Assembly (NCBI GenBank): GCA_008360955.1
Contig: LUCM01008712.1
Span: 1 to 64,000 of the forward strand
Origin: Fasciolopsis buskii
Lineage: Eukaryota > Platyhelminthes > Trematoda > Plagiorchiida > Fasciolidae
DNA length: 64,000 nucleotides
Reading direction: 5' to 3'
Numbering within the stretch: position 1 is the first letter of the stretch; every line of letters begins with the position of its first letter. Shown in pieces: positions 21,701 to 31,394 of this stretch. Below the pieces are notes generated by a model, which saw nothing but the letters and a program-made list of their open reading frames with translations, was not told where the DNA came from and made no database searches. The position numbers and the translations under genes were made by a program.

Positions 21701-24700
21701 TATCTAGTGCCCGTTGTGCCTGGTCCGTGGACTCGAAAAGGCACACAACGAAATCTGCGTAATCTAGATCACATAGTTTCCCTCCACTACCCAGTTCCAC
21801 TCCTACATCCCGGAGACCTCCTGAAGCATCTTCCATCACCTCGTCCATGTCGAAGTTGAGCAAGAATGGAGAGATGGGACACCCTTGTCGAACGCCACTA
21901 GTTGTTTCGAATGAACGTGACAGTTCACCGTATACCCTAACGCGACCATATGTATGCAAGTACAATGCTCGCAACAGCTTCACAAACTTCGTTGGCATAC
22001 CCTTCCGGTGGAGAGCACTGAGTAGTGCTGGTCGATCCACGGAGTCGAAAACACTTTTCAAGTCGAGGAAGACTACGATCATGGGGCGGCGGTGAGTGTG
22101 GCGCGTTTCGAGTATCTGTCGAAGGGTGAATATTTGGTCGATGCAACCTCGACCTGGCCGAAATCCGGCCTGTTGTGCGCGGACATTATCCTCGAAAATC
22201 GGTGTCAAACAGCGCAGCATTGTCGAAGCTAACACCTTAGTAACTGTCGGAATTAAACTAATCCCACGATGATTGCTGCAGTCACTCCGTGTTCTCTTCT
22301 TGAATGTGGGTATAATCAGTGACGCACCTCACTATAACAGAATACGCTCCTCGTTCCAAATATCAGGAAGCAAGGAGGTAAGTGATTTCATCAGCACTTC
22401 TCCACCCAATTTGAAAAGAACTAAGGGAAGTTCGTCGGGACCGGCAGCTTTCCTCCACTTCAGAAGCCGAATATTCGACTCCACTTCCACTTCCGTTGGG
22501 GGATCAAGTGACACCTCCCAAGGATTCACAGCTCCAGGCGTCGGACTAGATACGATAGCGTATGGTCAGCTAAACTGATCCTTGAAATGCTCTGCCCCGC
22601 GGTCCGGTCTTTCCTGTCTACTATGGATGAGCTCTCCACTCATATCGCACACGACTTCACTAACCGAAGTTCGCCGCCCACCGCTGTCGCGAATAAGCTT
22701 AGACAGTCTTTGACTGTTACCTGAAGCGGACGCCACTTCCATCTCTTCGGCTAACTTAACCCACCAGCTTTCGCGGTCATTCCTAAGGCTTATGGTCAAC
22801 TGACGCTGCAACTGCCGACGCATCTTATTCATTTCCTTGCAGTTAGGCAGCTCGCGTTTTTGCTCAATTAGAATTAGCGACGCTTGAGAGATCCAGTGTT
22901 TTTGGTGAACACTAGATTTGGGACCGCAGGCGAAATTCGCTGCCAAATGCATAGCCTGCTTAATTTGATCCCACTGATCGCCTACATTGCTGCTGGTCGC
23001 AGTTCTTAGTTCTTCGGACAGTTTCTGTTCGTAGCTGTTGCGAACACTTGAATCAGACAAACGTTCGACAGCCAATCGGATTTGTGGCCTGCGTCGATGG
23101 CCATTTAGCTGCAGCAAAAATCTCAGTAAAACTAACGCGTGGTCCGATTCAACGTACGTGGTCCAGTAAGATCTACAGTTCTGGACAGAACTGCGCCAAC
23201 GGTAGCTAACTGCGATATGGTCAGTCTGACTCAGTGAACCTGTCGAGTTAGTACGCCACGTCGCTGTGCGACGCGAACTGTGTCGGAAATTCGTACTAGA
23301 TAGGAATAAATGATTATCTGCACAGAATTGGAGAAGTCTTTCTCCGTTGTCTGTTCGCTGTGCGGGCAAGGCGCATTGCCCGCCTAAACAGGACTCCGAT
23401 GCACTCAATTTTCCAACTTGTGCATTAAAGTAACATGCTACCACTACAATGTCACAGCGTTTGCTCTTCCGAACAAGAGTGACGAGGTTATCTTAAAATT
23501 CGTCTTTCTCCATATCAGTGCTGCAGTCTGTTGGAGCGTATGCCGAGATAACAAATAAACTACGCTTAACACTACTATCCTTTCGGATGCCGACTGATCC
23601 CTGCAGTCTCATGGCACACAAGCGACTGTTGACTGGGATCCAATCTAAAAGGGCTGCTTCAGCCTTCTCATTCAAGACTATTCCTACACCACGTTGACCC
23701 ACAGCTTGAGCTGCTTCGTCTCCTGAAGTGCGAAGAAAATATGTTGACGAGTCGTTTGGCGCAGTTAGTTGAATTACTTTACTCGAATCCTGGATTCGTG
23801 TTTCACTCACACAGCAGACATCAATCGAAAGTGAGTCCACTGTCAGAGCCAAACACGCCTGTTGGCCAGCCTGCAATAAAGTGTGCACATTGAAGAAACC
23901 GAGATTCGGAGGCTGACGAGGCTTGAGAAAATGTGAGCTAACAGACTGAAAATCACCTACTACACTACTTGACAATAAACCGTTGCGAGTATCGGGCGTG
24001 TTATCAATGGAGATACTATGGGTAGGCAGAAGGGGCAAACAGATTGGGTTGGAGACAGAAGAGACAGGTTGAATAAAAGAGGGAACTCTGAGCAGTAGCA
24101 TACTTATCACTGCCCAGCCCGCTCGATGCAATGGGCAGCGCGGTCCTGATTATCCTGCGCGACGACCGATGCAGTATGGAATTATTTGTAGGCGTGTAAC
24201 TCATGGTTATTGATGGACGGGTACTGCTATGGAGTCCAGCCGCTAAGCAGAAGAACGATTCGGGTTCTCAACCGAAGCCTTTGGTTCTGACAAGAACCTG
24301 ACCGCAAGGCAGCGGGGTACAGCTGAGTGGGCGCCCATCTACTTGGATCAATTATTCTTCCACTCGTTTTTACGACCGAGCTGCTAACTCAGATCAATCC
24401 CCAACATGGAGGACCAGGAGACTACTTCGTCAGGCCTCTACCCATTGACCTTCCAGGCATGATTGGATCTTCGGCTTGAGATAAGCCATCCTGCATAGCT
24501 CGTTGGATCATGGAGGCACGCAAGCCGTCACACCACGTCAAGGTGTAGTCTCGTTGTGACGGATAATCTGACAGAAATGTTGCAAGTTCTGAATTGCTGC
24601 TTCCCTAAAGTTTTAGACGTCATTTCCGATCGTTCTCAGATTTCCTAGACATTGTGCGTTGACAGTTCTGTGTGGCGCCGGTTGCTACTCAGTAGGTCAA

Positions 24701-27700
24701 TAGAGTGCGTAGTTATAAAGTACAGTTTCTTGTCGACGACGTAGCTCATGCAAAAGCTATGTAGGCAAACTCCAACGCCCGAAAATTGGTAAGATCTTCA
24801 AGTGGTCTGCCCTTATCCGTATTTTTGCTTCTTCATGTTAATATGTGATCGGATTCTGACAGTTCGCTTGGCTGCTTATAATATGCGATTTGGTTAGGTG
24901 GAATTCAACCTCGGTACTTGTTTTACTTTATTCGTTTTTTATCACTTGATATATAATACAACCGATACGCGGGGTTTTCATGGTTGCCGTGATTTCTTTT
25001 TTTTTTTGTTTCAAGAAGGGCGCGAGTTTTCACCAGTGAAGAGGCTATCAACCAAGCTATTGATCGATGGCAGGCCTATATTCGTCTGTGCACTCGTGCT
25101 CTGGGTAGGCTGCGACAGCAGCTCGTAGATTCCTATGTTCCGTTTGCTCTGGAGCAGCACAGAAACGGAGCTAACAAGAATAATACAACGAGGAGTGCCG
25201 CTCTACTTGATGATGATCGCCAATCGATTGAAGGTTCGTTTGCCCTTATTTTCGTTCATATACAACGTCTTTTATTCAGCGTTTGTGCGGTGAAAAAGCA
25301 TATTCCGTAGCTCCAGAGATCTGCCACATCTTTACGGACATTCGGTAACCAAACCCCAAGCTTCGATTCAAATTTTCTATTTGACCGAATGGTAACCTCC
25401 CGACCCCCAACTGATAACTGACTATCGGTGATGTCAAAGCCTCATGTCTGAGTGACAAAAACACTTGTACCACTGAAAATTCATCGCTTATGAAATAAAC
25501 CAGCTATATTCTTCTAGGTGCTTAAAATTATTTCAAAACCTGGATGAGAAACACTGGTTTGTGCTGTTATGCCATGTCAAACTGAGTAGAGTTAATCCAT
25601 AAATAAAAAAACAATCACTTCCAATTTAGTATGTCTTAGTAATAGGAGATAGAATGTTTTCATGAAATAATTCGCCATGTGATATCATCGTTCAACTCAC
25701 CATTAAGAAAGCATGGAAGCACTGTACAGCGGTTTTATCCTTGTTAGGAATTATCAGCAGTGCATATCCATCACGCCCGAACTGGGACGCGAACCCGGGA
25801 CGAACAATTCTGAGTCAAACGTCTTAGCCATTGCAGTACCAGGCAGGCTGTGGACGGTTTGTTGAACTTCACCACACAATGATGTTGCCCCTATCCGTCA
25901 CTGATTTGCACTTCTAATTTAGGTGACACGGTTGTTTCATGTTTACACTGAGTGTTTTTCGTAGATTTTCTTCGACAGTCGTGATAACATTTCATTCTTA
26001 AATTGACACTGACGCTAGTCTAGTGGTATCTATAGCAGACAGCCGAATGTGACAACCAATGTTCCAACCTCGCTGACACGAATCTCAGCTATCAGTAAAC
26101 AGGTCTGTTCCTCATTTTTCCGGAACTCGTTTATTATTCCACCCCTACCTTCTTTGTTATGGTTTTGGGCACCCGCTGTTAGTGTAGTGGTTTCTTTTGA
26201 CTACACTGACCAGTGGATCCTCGAACTATTTAGAGTTTTATCTGAAGACATGACCAGTTTTCGTAAATATCACAGGAATTCTGGCCTGTTGTCACTGGTT
26301 TTTGTTCGTTCGATTGCATTGATCACAGTCGGTAAATTAAGCAAAGCTACTTTGAGAGGTTTCTATATTATGAAGCGTCTTTATTCTGAGATGAGAACAG
26401 TTTGTATGCTTTTTCCTCCTTTTTCTTTGTAAAATATGCTATGTATCCTTTGATGTTCAAGTATTGCACTACACACTGTTAACTGCTTCTGAATTGTTGG
26501 GGAGAAGGCCATGTCTCCCACTAATCTTTTGCGACGACTCGATTTTTGTTATTATCTCTTCCTAAAACTATCGTTTTCTTGCTTTTTCGCTACTCTCGGT
26601 TTCACCTTTAATTAAATTATCGCCATGCCCTCCATTGCTGCACGCTGATTGGTCAGTTTTATAACTTTCGCATTAATTCGCAAAGTCGGACGACCGACCT
26701 GGCCTAAGACTATATAAGTGGTGGTGACCCGAGCTTAAAGACATTATTCCGGCTTACCTTCTTGGCCGTCGTGCTGTGTGTCAATACACGTTACTCGTGA
26801 GGCTCTGTCTTCTGTGTTCAGCTAGTGGAAGACCTAGCTTGAATCGTGCGCGTCGTATACTGTGTTTCCAGTATCGAGTTAACCGCTGTGCGATTACGGG
26901 TCAGTGTCACACCCTGTGTATTCAGTCAGTGTTGTGCTCAATTTGTGTTTGTGCTAAAATAGGCTCGACGCCCGTTGTGATTGTGCTCATAGTCTCAGAG
27001 GACTGAGGCTTGTGTTGTGTCCGTTTTGTGCTCCCACTAATACATAACATGAGTATATTTGCGTGTGTTCAGCCCATAGAAGGCAGCCGAAATTAAGTTT
27101 GCACTTCACATTTTATTGAGTCAGTTTATCTGTAACGAACAGTAGTAGGTTCTTCTAATGGGATTGAAGTTTGAAACAAGAGTTGTAGGGAAACCTCATG
27201 TCATCCTTTGTCACCTCAACTTTCGCTGTCACGGTTGCCGATTGCCGCCGTGTGTGGCTGGCAATAGCGGATTTAACGGATGTCGCTTCTACCACACTCA
27301 TGTTTCAAGTATGTCGAAAAAATGAGTATTTAGTAATTCTTGCAGCCCCAAGTTAGCGTTTCCCATGTGTGACACACGACTGCTCTGATTCGGCCTCATC
27401 TCATGGTGTTATTTTAACGTTATCCTTTCGATTACTTCTAATCAGAAAATTTTCCCTTCCTATTTTTTTGCGGGATTTCCACCGCTCAGCACATCGGCCA
27501 TTTGGCCGCAGACATCGCGCGTTAAGAAACATGCTGCGACATTCGGTCAAAGTAAGTACTGACCAATCCCTTATGTGGTTCTAACTGAGTGTCATTTTTA
27601 CCAAAATGTATTTTCCTTGTGGGCTAAGTGTAAACGTGGTGGTTCCTGGAAAGATTATAACTCGCGCAATATCGTTGGTCACGATTTTATCATGTGTGCT

Positions 27701-29040
27701 ACACCATTCGAGCTGCGGCGCCATGTCCAAAGGCGTTTGGACATTTCACTTTATGATAATACTGGCTATTTCGTCAAATTATCTGAGCACATCATTTGTG
27801 AAATGTCCGGATACTTTTCGGTGGGTTTTCTTAGCTCAGCTAGTAAAGCACACGCAATGATAAATTTTGGGTGGCATCCATACTGAGTTTCACGTCTGTC
27901 GGAAGTCAGTGGCTGTTCACGTTTAAATTTAGTTCGCTTCAACAATACTGTCTTTCGGTTGATCCCTCCTAGTCTTTTAGCAGAGTTTCACTTACGCCTG
28001 TATGGGGATTCTAAGGCTGCAGCTTTTAGTTTTGTTGGCGTTGGTATGGTTCTAAATGGAATAGCTCAGACTCTACCGGTTAACTGGATCCCAGCCGACA
28101 GAAACTTAGAGATTCATGTTCTCAAGCAAGACGCACGTTAGAGGCTATTTTGGTCTAAATTTTTGTCGCCCTGAAAGCCAAATCATGGTCGGTATCATTT
28201 CGATACGTTCTCAGTGTCAAGTACTGGCATAATACAGAGGTCTCTTTTGTAAAATATAAACATTTTTTTGGTGTCAACGACACCGGTTGACGAGAAAGAA
28301 AGAAAAATACCCGAACATATGGACTCGAGCTCTTTCCACGCATTAATACTCTAAATTTCCAACTTAACGCGTTATCGTCAATTCATTGTCGCCCCTTGTT
28401 TTTTTTCTAGCTTGTTCTTTTTCGCGAGACGATTGCGAAGTTCTAACCGAAAGCGAGAAGTCGATATTAAACAGGCCATTTAAAGCGCACTTTCGTTTCA
28501 TGCCTACTTGGACCTAGGGCAATGAAGCTGCATACAGTGTGATCAGGTAAAAACCTGAAAGTGTTAGAACCGCACAATCTGTGAATCTGAAATCTGCCTT
28601 TTTATTCTTACTTCTGACAGTATTGTCGGTTGTTAAATGCTGATAGGATTCAGGAGGATTATCAGTAAAACCCCTCAATTTTGATGCACCCACGCAGACC
28701 GCCAGCGTTGAGAAAGTTTAGGGAAACAAAGTGCAGGTGGCCGGTGCGTCTCTGAATTGCGTAGGCAAGAATTCAAGCAAACCACCTAGACACATACAAG
28801 CTCACGGCTATGGTGGCAAGATACGATGGCTTGAACACACTTTTGGTTTGTTCACACACACACACACACACACACACTAACAAACCCCCTGTTATGTATT
28901 CGTGTGTATTAAGAGTGCGTGTTGACTGGAATGATGCCGTCACTTTGGTATCTGGCTGTGCTCAACAGTTCGACTGCTAAGTTGCACACTTGATCTTATC
29001 ATAATCCACTTTGTGACCGAACAAGCAGACAGCAGACCTA

Positions 29041-29085
<45 letters not shown>

Positions 29086-31394
29086 TCTAGGTGGTAAATA
29101 CGAAGCCTCTCTTAAGTCATTTCAAAGGAATGATCGTTAGACTGAAAAATGTGCAATACTTTGCGTATCGTTGAATTCTAAAATGCAGAACTGTTTTCAA
29201 GAACGATACGTTTGTTTATGTTCTCCATGCTCCAATAAATCGCTAGAACTGTACGAATATGTGCATCCGATTACAACCTTAGTGATCAGGCATTTTTCTC
29301 GCCGCTGTCTCATTCCGTTATTTGCCTAGGTTGCTAACCAGCGACACCAGTCTTGCGTATCTCGGTTCGCTATCGTCAGTAATCGACTGGCTAAGTGGCG
29401 GAAACCGTCGTCCACTCAACGTTGTCGTTATCGCGACCCAACTACCACTACGTGGGAAAACAGCTGTATGAATCAGTGTCTTCCCCTTCTTCCGGTTTGT
29501 GCGCACCATTTGGTCCTTTTGAATCCTGCACCTCAACTGCCCACATGCAAAGCAGTTGGAGAAATCGCATCTGGCGTCGACCATAAACCTGTACCGCCTC
29601 CAAATTCTGAAATCCAAACAGATGGTACATGCTCTGCTGTAAAAGAGTTGATCGGCGAAGAACAGAGCAAGAAAGCACCAAAGAGTAATAACTGCACAGG
29701 AAAAAAGATCCCATTTAGTCGAAACAGTCGTGCCACGATCGTCGAAGTGTCGACAAGCGCCCTCGCAAGTGTCGCGGATCTGCAATTACCAACACAGGTA
29801 ATAATGAATGGCTTCTTTGCCCACTGTAATTTAAGATGATGAGTGTGTTGTCACCATATTTTCATCGTTTTGCACAGTGTTGTGGAATTACAGTAAGCGT
29901 TTTATCGAATTGACTTCCCATGTTTCCTAGTTCCATCGAAACGCGGTGCTCCAATCACCGTTGGCTGTTTCCCACATTTGTAACCGCGTTAGACACTCGT
30001 CTCTTATGCCAGTACAGTGATACCCTTAAGTCTTGTATTGTAGTAGTCAAATCTGAAAGCCTCGATAGTTGATGGAACAGGGCTGTTGCACGTTTATCAG
30101 CGGTTCAGCCAGTAAGTGCTTACTTATTTGTCCGTGATTTCTCAAGTTTCAAGTGGTGGCAGCGCATAAAGTTGACGGTGATCGTCGAATAGTTTGGAGA
30201 AATGGATCACTTATGATCACACAAGTACGAATGACTCCGAATTTCAGCCTCACCGTTGCGGATGCTTGTGTTGGTGAGTAGTGAATAATGATAGTAGAAG
30301 GACAAGCAACTTTTCTACATTTTTACCATGTCCCGAAAAAAAAACAAGAACCCAGTTACTGTTTAACTATGTGAGTATTAACAACCAACCTGATGGGGTT
30401 GAATTTAACTACTTGTAATTATACAGACTTCTAATTGCACGAATATCCACACTCAAGAGAGCTGAGTTTAAATCGCAGTTCAGTTAGGTTCTCGGCTTTT
30501 ATAAAGCGGATAGCAGGTTTCAATATATGTTGCAATAAACCATGTATGAAATTGGAAGTCCCAGAGGGATTCGAACTTAAACAGGAATGAAAACCATCTC
30601 TGTAGTGTTATGTGCTCTACCATCTACGGATACGTAAATTCAACTGACCGACGGTGGTCGATTCATAGGAAACTTCTGTCGTTGGCCAGTTTTTACACCC
30701 CGCGCCTACTGTTTTTGGTTGTTGTTTCATTGTTAATGGCACCCATATTCCAAGACTTCAATTAAGCAAGGCATCTGCCATTTAGACGAAAGGTTCCCAA
30801 ATCAATCCCAAATCTTCATGCCGACTTTTTACGATAAGAAATCCTAGGGGATTTTCCATATTCTAGAACGAGGATTCCTTGTGGTACATCTTGCTGGCGC
30901 TGTAATTCATTTTCTTCCGGTTTCGTCATTTGATAGGGACCATGAAAGGCTCGTTTGTTTGCCCTGATAATGAAAATAGTGAGAGGTTTCGTAACTTTCA
31001 ATAGTCTTAGATAAGGAAGGAATTGTTTCCGTATCACAAAATTGAATTTTTTAGACTACTTCTGTTCGTTCTGAGTTATGTAATATTCTTTTTGTACTGT
31101 ACTTACTCGCAGTACCTGTTGCAACGATGTGCAGGAGATGGATCTGGCCGTCCTTGTATGGAACCGGTAATTGCGTGGTCCACTGATTCCCGATGCATTC
31201 AACACATCTGCTGCTCTTCGCTGTACCACCCTCGATCGACGAGTTGGAATCGGCCCGAGGTGTCACCTCTCCAAACGACCAGTCTTAGCGATCTTCCAGC
31301 CACTGAATCCACGAGCCCTGCTGACACTCAGTTCCATATTATCGGCGACCTACATCCTCGTGCTTCAGTAAAAGCTGAATCTGACTCAGCGTAA
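15474..31394 (+). CDS. KANSL2: KANSL2/INO80D-family C3Hc3H zinc-finger protein (5' incomplete)
   Basis: Four exons were identified: 15474-15799, 25016-25233, 29330-29797 and 31113-31394. Junction 1-2 (phase 2) and junction 3-4 (phase 0) fit exactly. Junction 2-3 does not fit with the donors chosen, so a small exon or another donor is missing. The order matches human KANSL2: an acidic serine-rich stretch, LKRARVFTSEEA before a helical segment, then paired C3Hc3H half-fingers. KANSL2 is a subunit of the nuclear NSL histone acetyltransferase complex and INO80D is its paralogue in INO80; this assignment is by pattern. The N-terminal C3Hc3H unit expected in the family was not found upstream. RTE copies sit in the introns. 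Confidence 0.72.
16048..16064. repeat. Short (TA)n tract
   Basis: GTATATATATATATCTAT lies inside the first visible intron of the KANSL2-like gene. Confidence 0.7.
16236..18041 (+). mobile_element. RTE-clade retrotransposon copy B (5'-truncated duplicate of A)
   Basis: Positions 16236-18041 match 12238-14043 with only two differences seen by eye: T at 16245 for C at 12247, and A at 17751 for G at 13753. It therefore shares A's 493-bp deletion, YADF motif (17022-17033) and premature stops. It starts abruptly in the linker downstream of the endonuclease and sits in the 9.2-kb KANSL2-like intron, on the sense strand. No clean target-site duplication was found. The ~150 bp just upstream show faint similarity to the corresponding element sequence (ATTGGTTGTC, AACGTTT), so the left edge may be a conversion border and not a true 5' truncation. 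Confidence 0.85.
16640..17558 (+). pseudogene. RTE copy B reverse transcriptase with YADF motif
   Basis: This is the same broken frame as in copy A: intact from 16701 to 17156, a stop at 17154, a second piece at 17166-17408, then a TAG. The catalytic YADD is YADF. All inactivating changes of copy A are present, so copy B cannot have encoded the enzyme that made it. Confidence 0.85.
18035..18352 (+). repeat. Expanded GAT/GAG trinucleotide tail of RTE copy B
   Basis: About 315 bp of irregular (GAT)n with interspersed GAG/GAA triplets starts exactly at the element's 3' end, where copies A, C and D carry about 15-25 bp of (ATG)n. It is open in several frames: acidic Asp/Glu or Met/Arg on the + strand, His/Pro-rich on the - strand (212 codons, 17765-18403). 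These frames are products of the repeat and are not called as genes. Confidence 0.9.
18360..20480. other. Intronic sequence without recognised genes
   Basis: This is part of the first visible KANSL2-like intron, between RTE copies B and C. Only short open frames occur, and none resembles a known protein. Confidence 0.4.
20484..20702 (-). mobile_element. Possible CR1-like LINE 3' coding fragment
   Basis: The minus-strand frame reads DQIHRVKQTLFFIAHSFLAY and then TRTLRAARRYF and NMQELDYRAFRTL. The spacing resembles the C-terminal 'HVxxVxxxANxALFxIxRxFxxxT...LY..YVRPxLEY' segment of CR1-like LINEs. The similarity is weak. RTE copy C inserted at its edge. Confidence 0.3.
20705..20716. repeat. 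Candidate target-site duplication of RTE copy C (left)
   Basis: GATAATCCGACA here and GATAATCTGACA at 24562-24573 flank copy C and differ at one base. The first 3-4 bases may instead belong to the element's 5' end, leaving 8 of 9 matching. Confidence 0.45.
20958..22529 (-). pseudogene. RTE copy C reverse transcriptase with YADF motif
   Basis: Segments run from LKWRKAAGPDELPLVLFKLG (22332-22529) through a 277-codon open stretch (21402-22235). That stretch holds AGFRPGRGCIDQIFTLRQ, FLDLKSVFDSVD, SGVRQGCPISPFLLNF and LDYADFVVCLF (YADD to YADF). A C-terminal piece (20958-21395) holds GCETWSMRVGDVRRLEVFDY and a region around SRLRWLSHVLRI typical of RTE C-termini. Only a few breaks separate the pieces, so the insertion is fairly young. 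Confidence 0.85.
22566..24204 (-). pseudogene. RTE copy C endonuclease and linker
   Basis: The minus frames give FFNVHTLLQAGQQACLALTV, CCVSETRIQD (nuclease motif with catalytic E), RGVGIVLNEKAE, FVISAYAPTDCS, VVACYFNAQVGKL (GDFNAQVG, where GD has become CY), SQTDHIAVSYRW and VESDHALVLLRF with the catalytic SDH retained. The linker follows, with MRRQLQRQLTISLRND and WWVKLAEEMEVASAS. Frames change near 23444-23493. Because the DFN aspartate is lost, the nuclease is probably inactive even without the frameshifts. Confidence 0.8.
24562..24573. repeat. Candidate target-site duplication of RTE copy C (right)
   Basis: GATAATCTGACA is the partner of 20705-20716 with one mismatch. Confidence 0.45.
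25016..25233 (+). CDS. KANSL2: KANSL2-like exon b (helical region)
   Basis: The exon follows a strong polypyrimidine tract and TTTCAAG, and ends GAAG|GTTCGT. It encodes RARVFTSEEAINQAIDRW and then YIRLCTRALGRLRQQLVDSY. This fits the KANSL2 segment in which an 'LKxAGVxTxEE' motif leads into a leucine/arginine-rich helix, and the start completes the lysine codon left by exon a. A second AG three bases downstream (25018) would keep the same frame. The next exon's phase does not match this donor, so the 3' boundary is less certain than the 5'. Confidence 0.7.
25770..25850 (-). repeat. tRNA-derived SINE-like fragment
   Basis: The minus strand has GGTTCGCGTCC (polymerase III B-box-like, about 25787-25797) about 25 bases downstream of an A-box-like TGGCTAAGACG. 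No cloverleaf with paired acceptor stems can be drawn, so this is a SINE remnant or chance tRNA-like sequence and not a tRNA gene. Confidence 0.4.
26495..27049 (+). mobile_element. Putative solo LTR (Gypsy-like)
   Basis: The 555-bp block begins TGTTGGGGAGAAGG and ends TACATAACA, giving the TG...CA ends and the TGTT/AACA inverted termini of LTRs. The flanks are TGAAT and TGAGT, a 4-of-5 match to a 5-bp target-site duplication. Inside are a CCAAT-type box (TGATTGG, about 26647), a TATA box (CTATATAAG, about 26709-26717) and a T/G-rich downstream part. No internal region or second LTR lies nearby. It sits in a KANSL2-like intron, sense orientation. Confidence 0.45.
27690..28140 (+). mobile_element. 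Rearranged decayed RTE fragments
   Basis: HVQRRLDISLYDN...FVKLSEHI (27717-27795) matches the linker QLQRQLTISLRND...WVKLAEEM of copies C and D. VGVGMVLNGIAQTLPVNWIP (about 28037-28097) matches RGVGIVLNEKAEAALLDWIP of the endonuclease. The order is reversed relative to an intact element, so a deletion or rearrangement followed insertion. Confidence 0.6.
28853..28877. repeat. (CA)n microsatellite
   Basis: An uninterrupted CA dinucleotide tract of about 25 bp. Confidence 0.9.
29043..29082. repeat. (TA)n microsatellite
   Basis: An uninterrupted TA tract of about 40 bp, roughly 250 bp upstream of a KANSL2-like exon. Confidence 0.9.
29330..29797 (+). CDS. KANSL2: KANSL2-like exon c (first C3Hc3H finger)
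   Basis: The exon starts after TTTGCCTAG and ends CCAACACAG|GTAATA at a phase 0 junction. It encodes a basic stretch, then RCRYRDPTTTTWENSCMNQC followed by LPLLPVCAHHLVLL and QLPTC. This is the C3Hc3H zinc-finger pattern of KANSL2/INO80D (RCxxxxxxxxxCxNxxLPxxxxCxxHI). About 75 residues of polar, lysine/serine-rich sequence then precede the donor. Vertebrate relatives have the second half-finger immediately after the first, so this is an insert. Confidence 0.72.
30545..30625 (-). repeat. tRNA-derived SINE-like fragment
   Basis: The minus strand reads GATGGTAGAGCACA (A-box-like, about 30612-30625) and, about 40 bases later, GTTCGAATCC (perfect B box, 30566-30577). The T-arm stem bases do not pair, so it is not a functional tRNA. 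Its neighbour at 30640-30710 matches a dispersed repeat seen twice more in the window. Confidence 0.5.
30640..30710 (+). repeat. Dispersed repeat member 1
   Basis: GACGGTGGTCGATTCATAGG and the following GTCG...CCAGTT...TTACACC share base order with 33395-33560 and 47985-48150. This copy is short. Confidence 0.35.
31113..31394 (+). CDS. KANSL2: KANSL2-like last exon (second half-finger and C-terminus)
   Basis: The exon starts after TTACTCGCAG in phase 0, matching the donor of exon c. It encodes YLLQRCAGDGSGRPCMEPVI and then RCIQHI, the second half of the paired C3Hc3H unit (LLFxxCxxxxxxPCxxPV...CxxHx). A serine/threonine/proline-rich tail of about 50 residues follows, ending KAESDSA and TAA at 31392. 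The tail is shorter than that of human KANSL2. An AATAAG near 31515 might serve as a weak polyadenylation signal. Confidence 0.75.
   Translation, partial: YLLQRCAGDGSGRPCMEPVIAWSTDSRCIQHICCSSLYHPRSTSWNRPEVSPLQTTSLSDLPATESTSPADTQFHIIGDLHPRASVKAESDSA

Larger units (their letters stand above)
20717..24561 (-). mobile_element. RTE-clade retrotransposon copy C, near full length
   Basis: On the minus strand the element begins near 24561 (CCGTCACAACGAGACTACACC), encodes endonuclease and reverse transcriptase, and ends at a (CAT)n/(ATG)n tail at 20717-20734. At 3.85 kb it is the longest copy in the window, and flanking GATAATCYGACA repeats suggest a target-site duplication. Frames are broken at about 22240-22330, 22530-22566, 23444-23493 and 21395-21402. 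It shares YADF (21750-21761) with copies A and B. It lies antisense in the KANSL2-like intron, opposite to copy B. Confidence 0.88.

Noticed and set aside
21847..22095. 82-codon frame MSKLSKNGEMGHPC..., repeated near 12.7 and 16.7 kb
   Set aside because: It recurs in every RTE copy because it is antisense to the conserved reverse-transcriptase region; not a gene.
30545..30625. A tRNA gene on the minus strand
   Set aside because: A- and B-box-like motifs are present, but the T arm and acceptor do not pair and no plausible anticodon stem forms. Treated as a SINE-like remnant.
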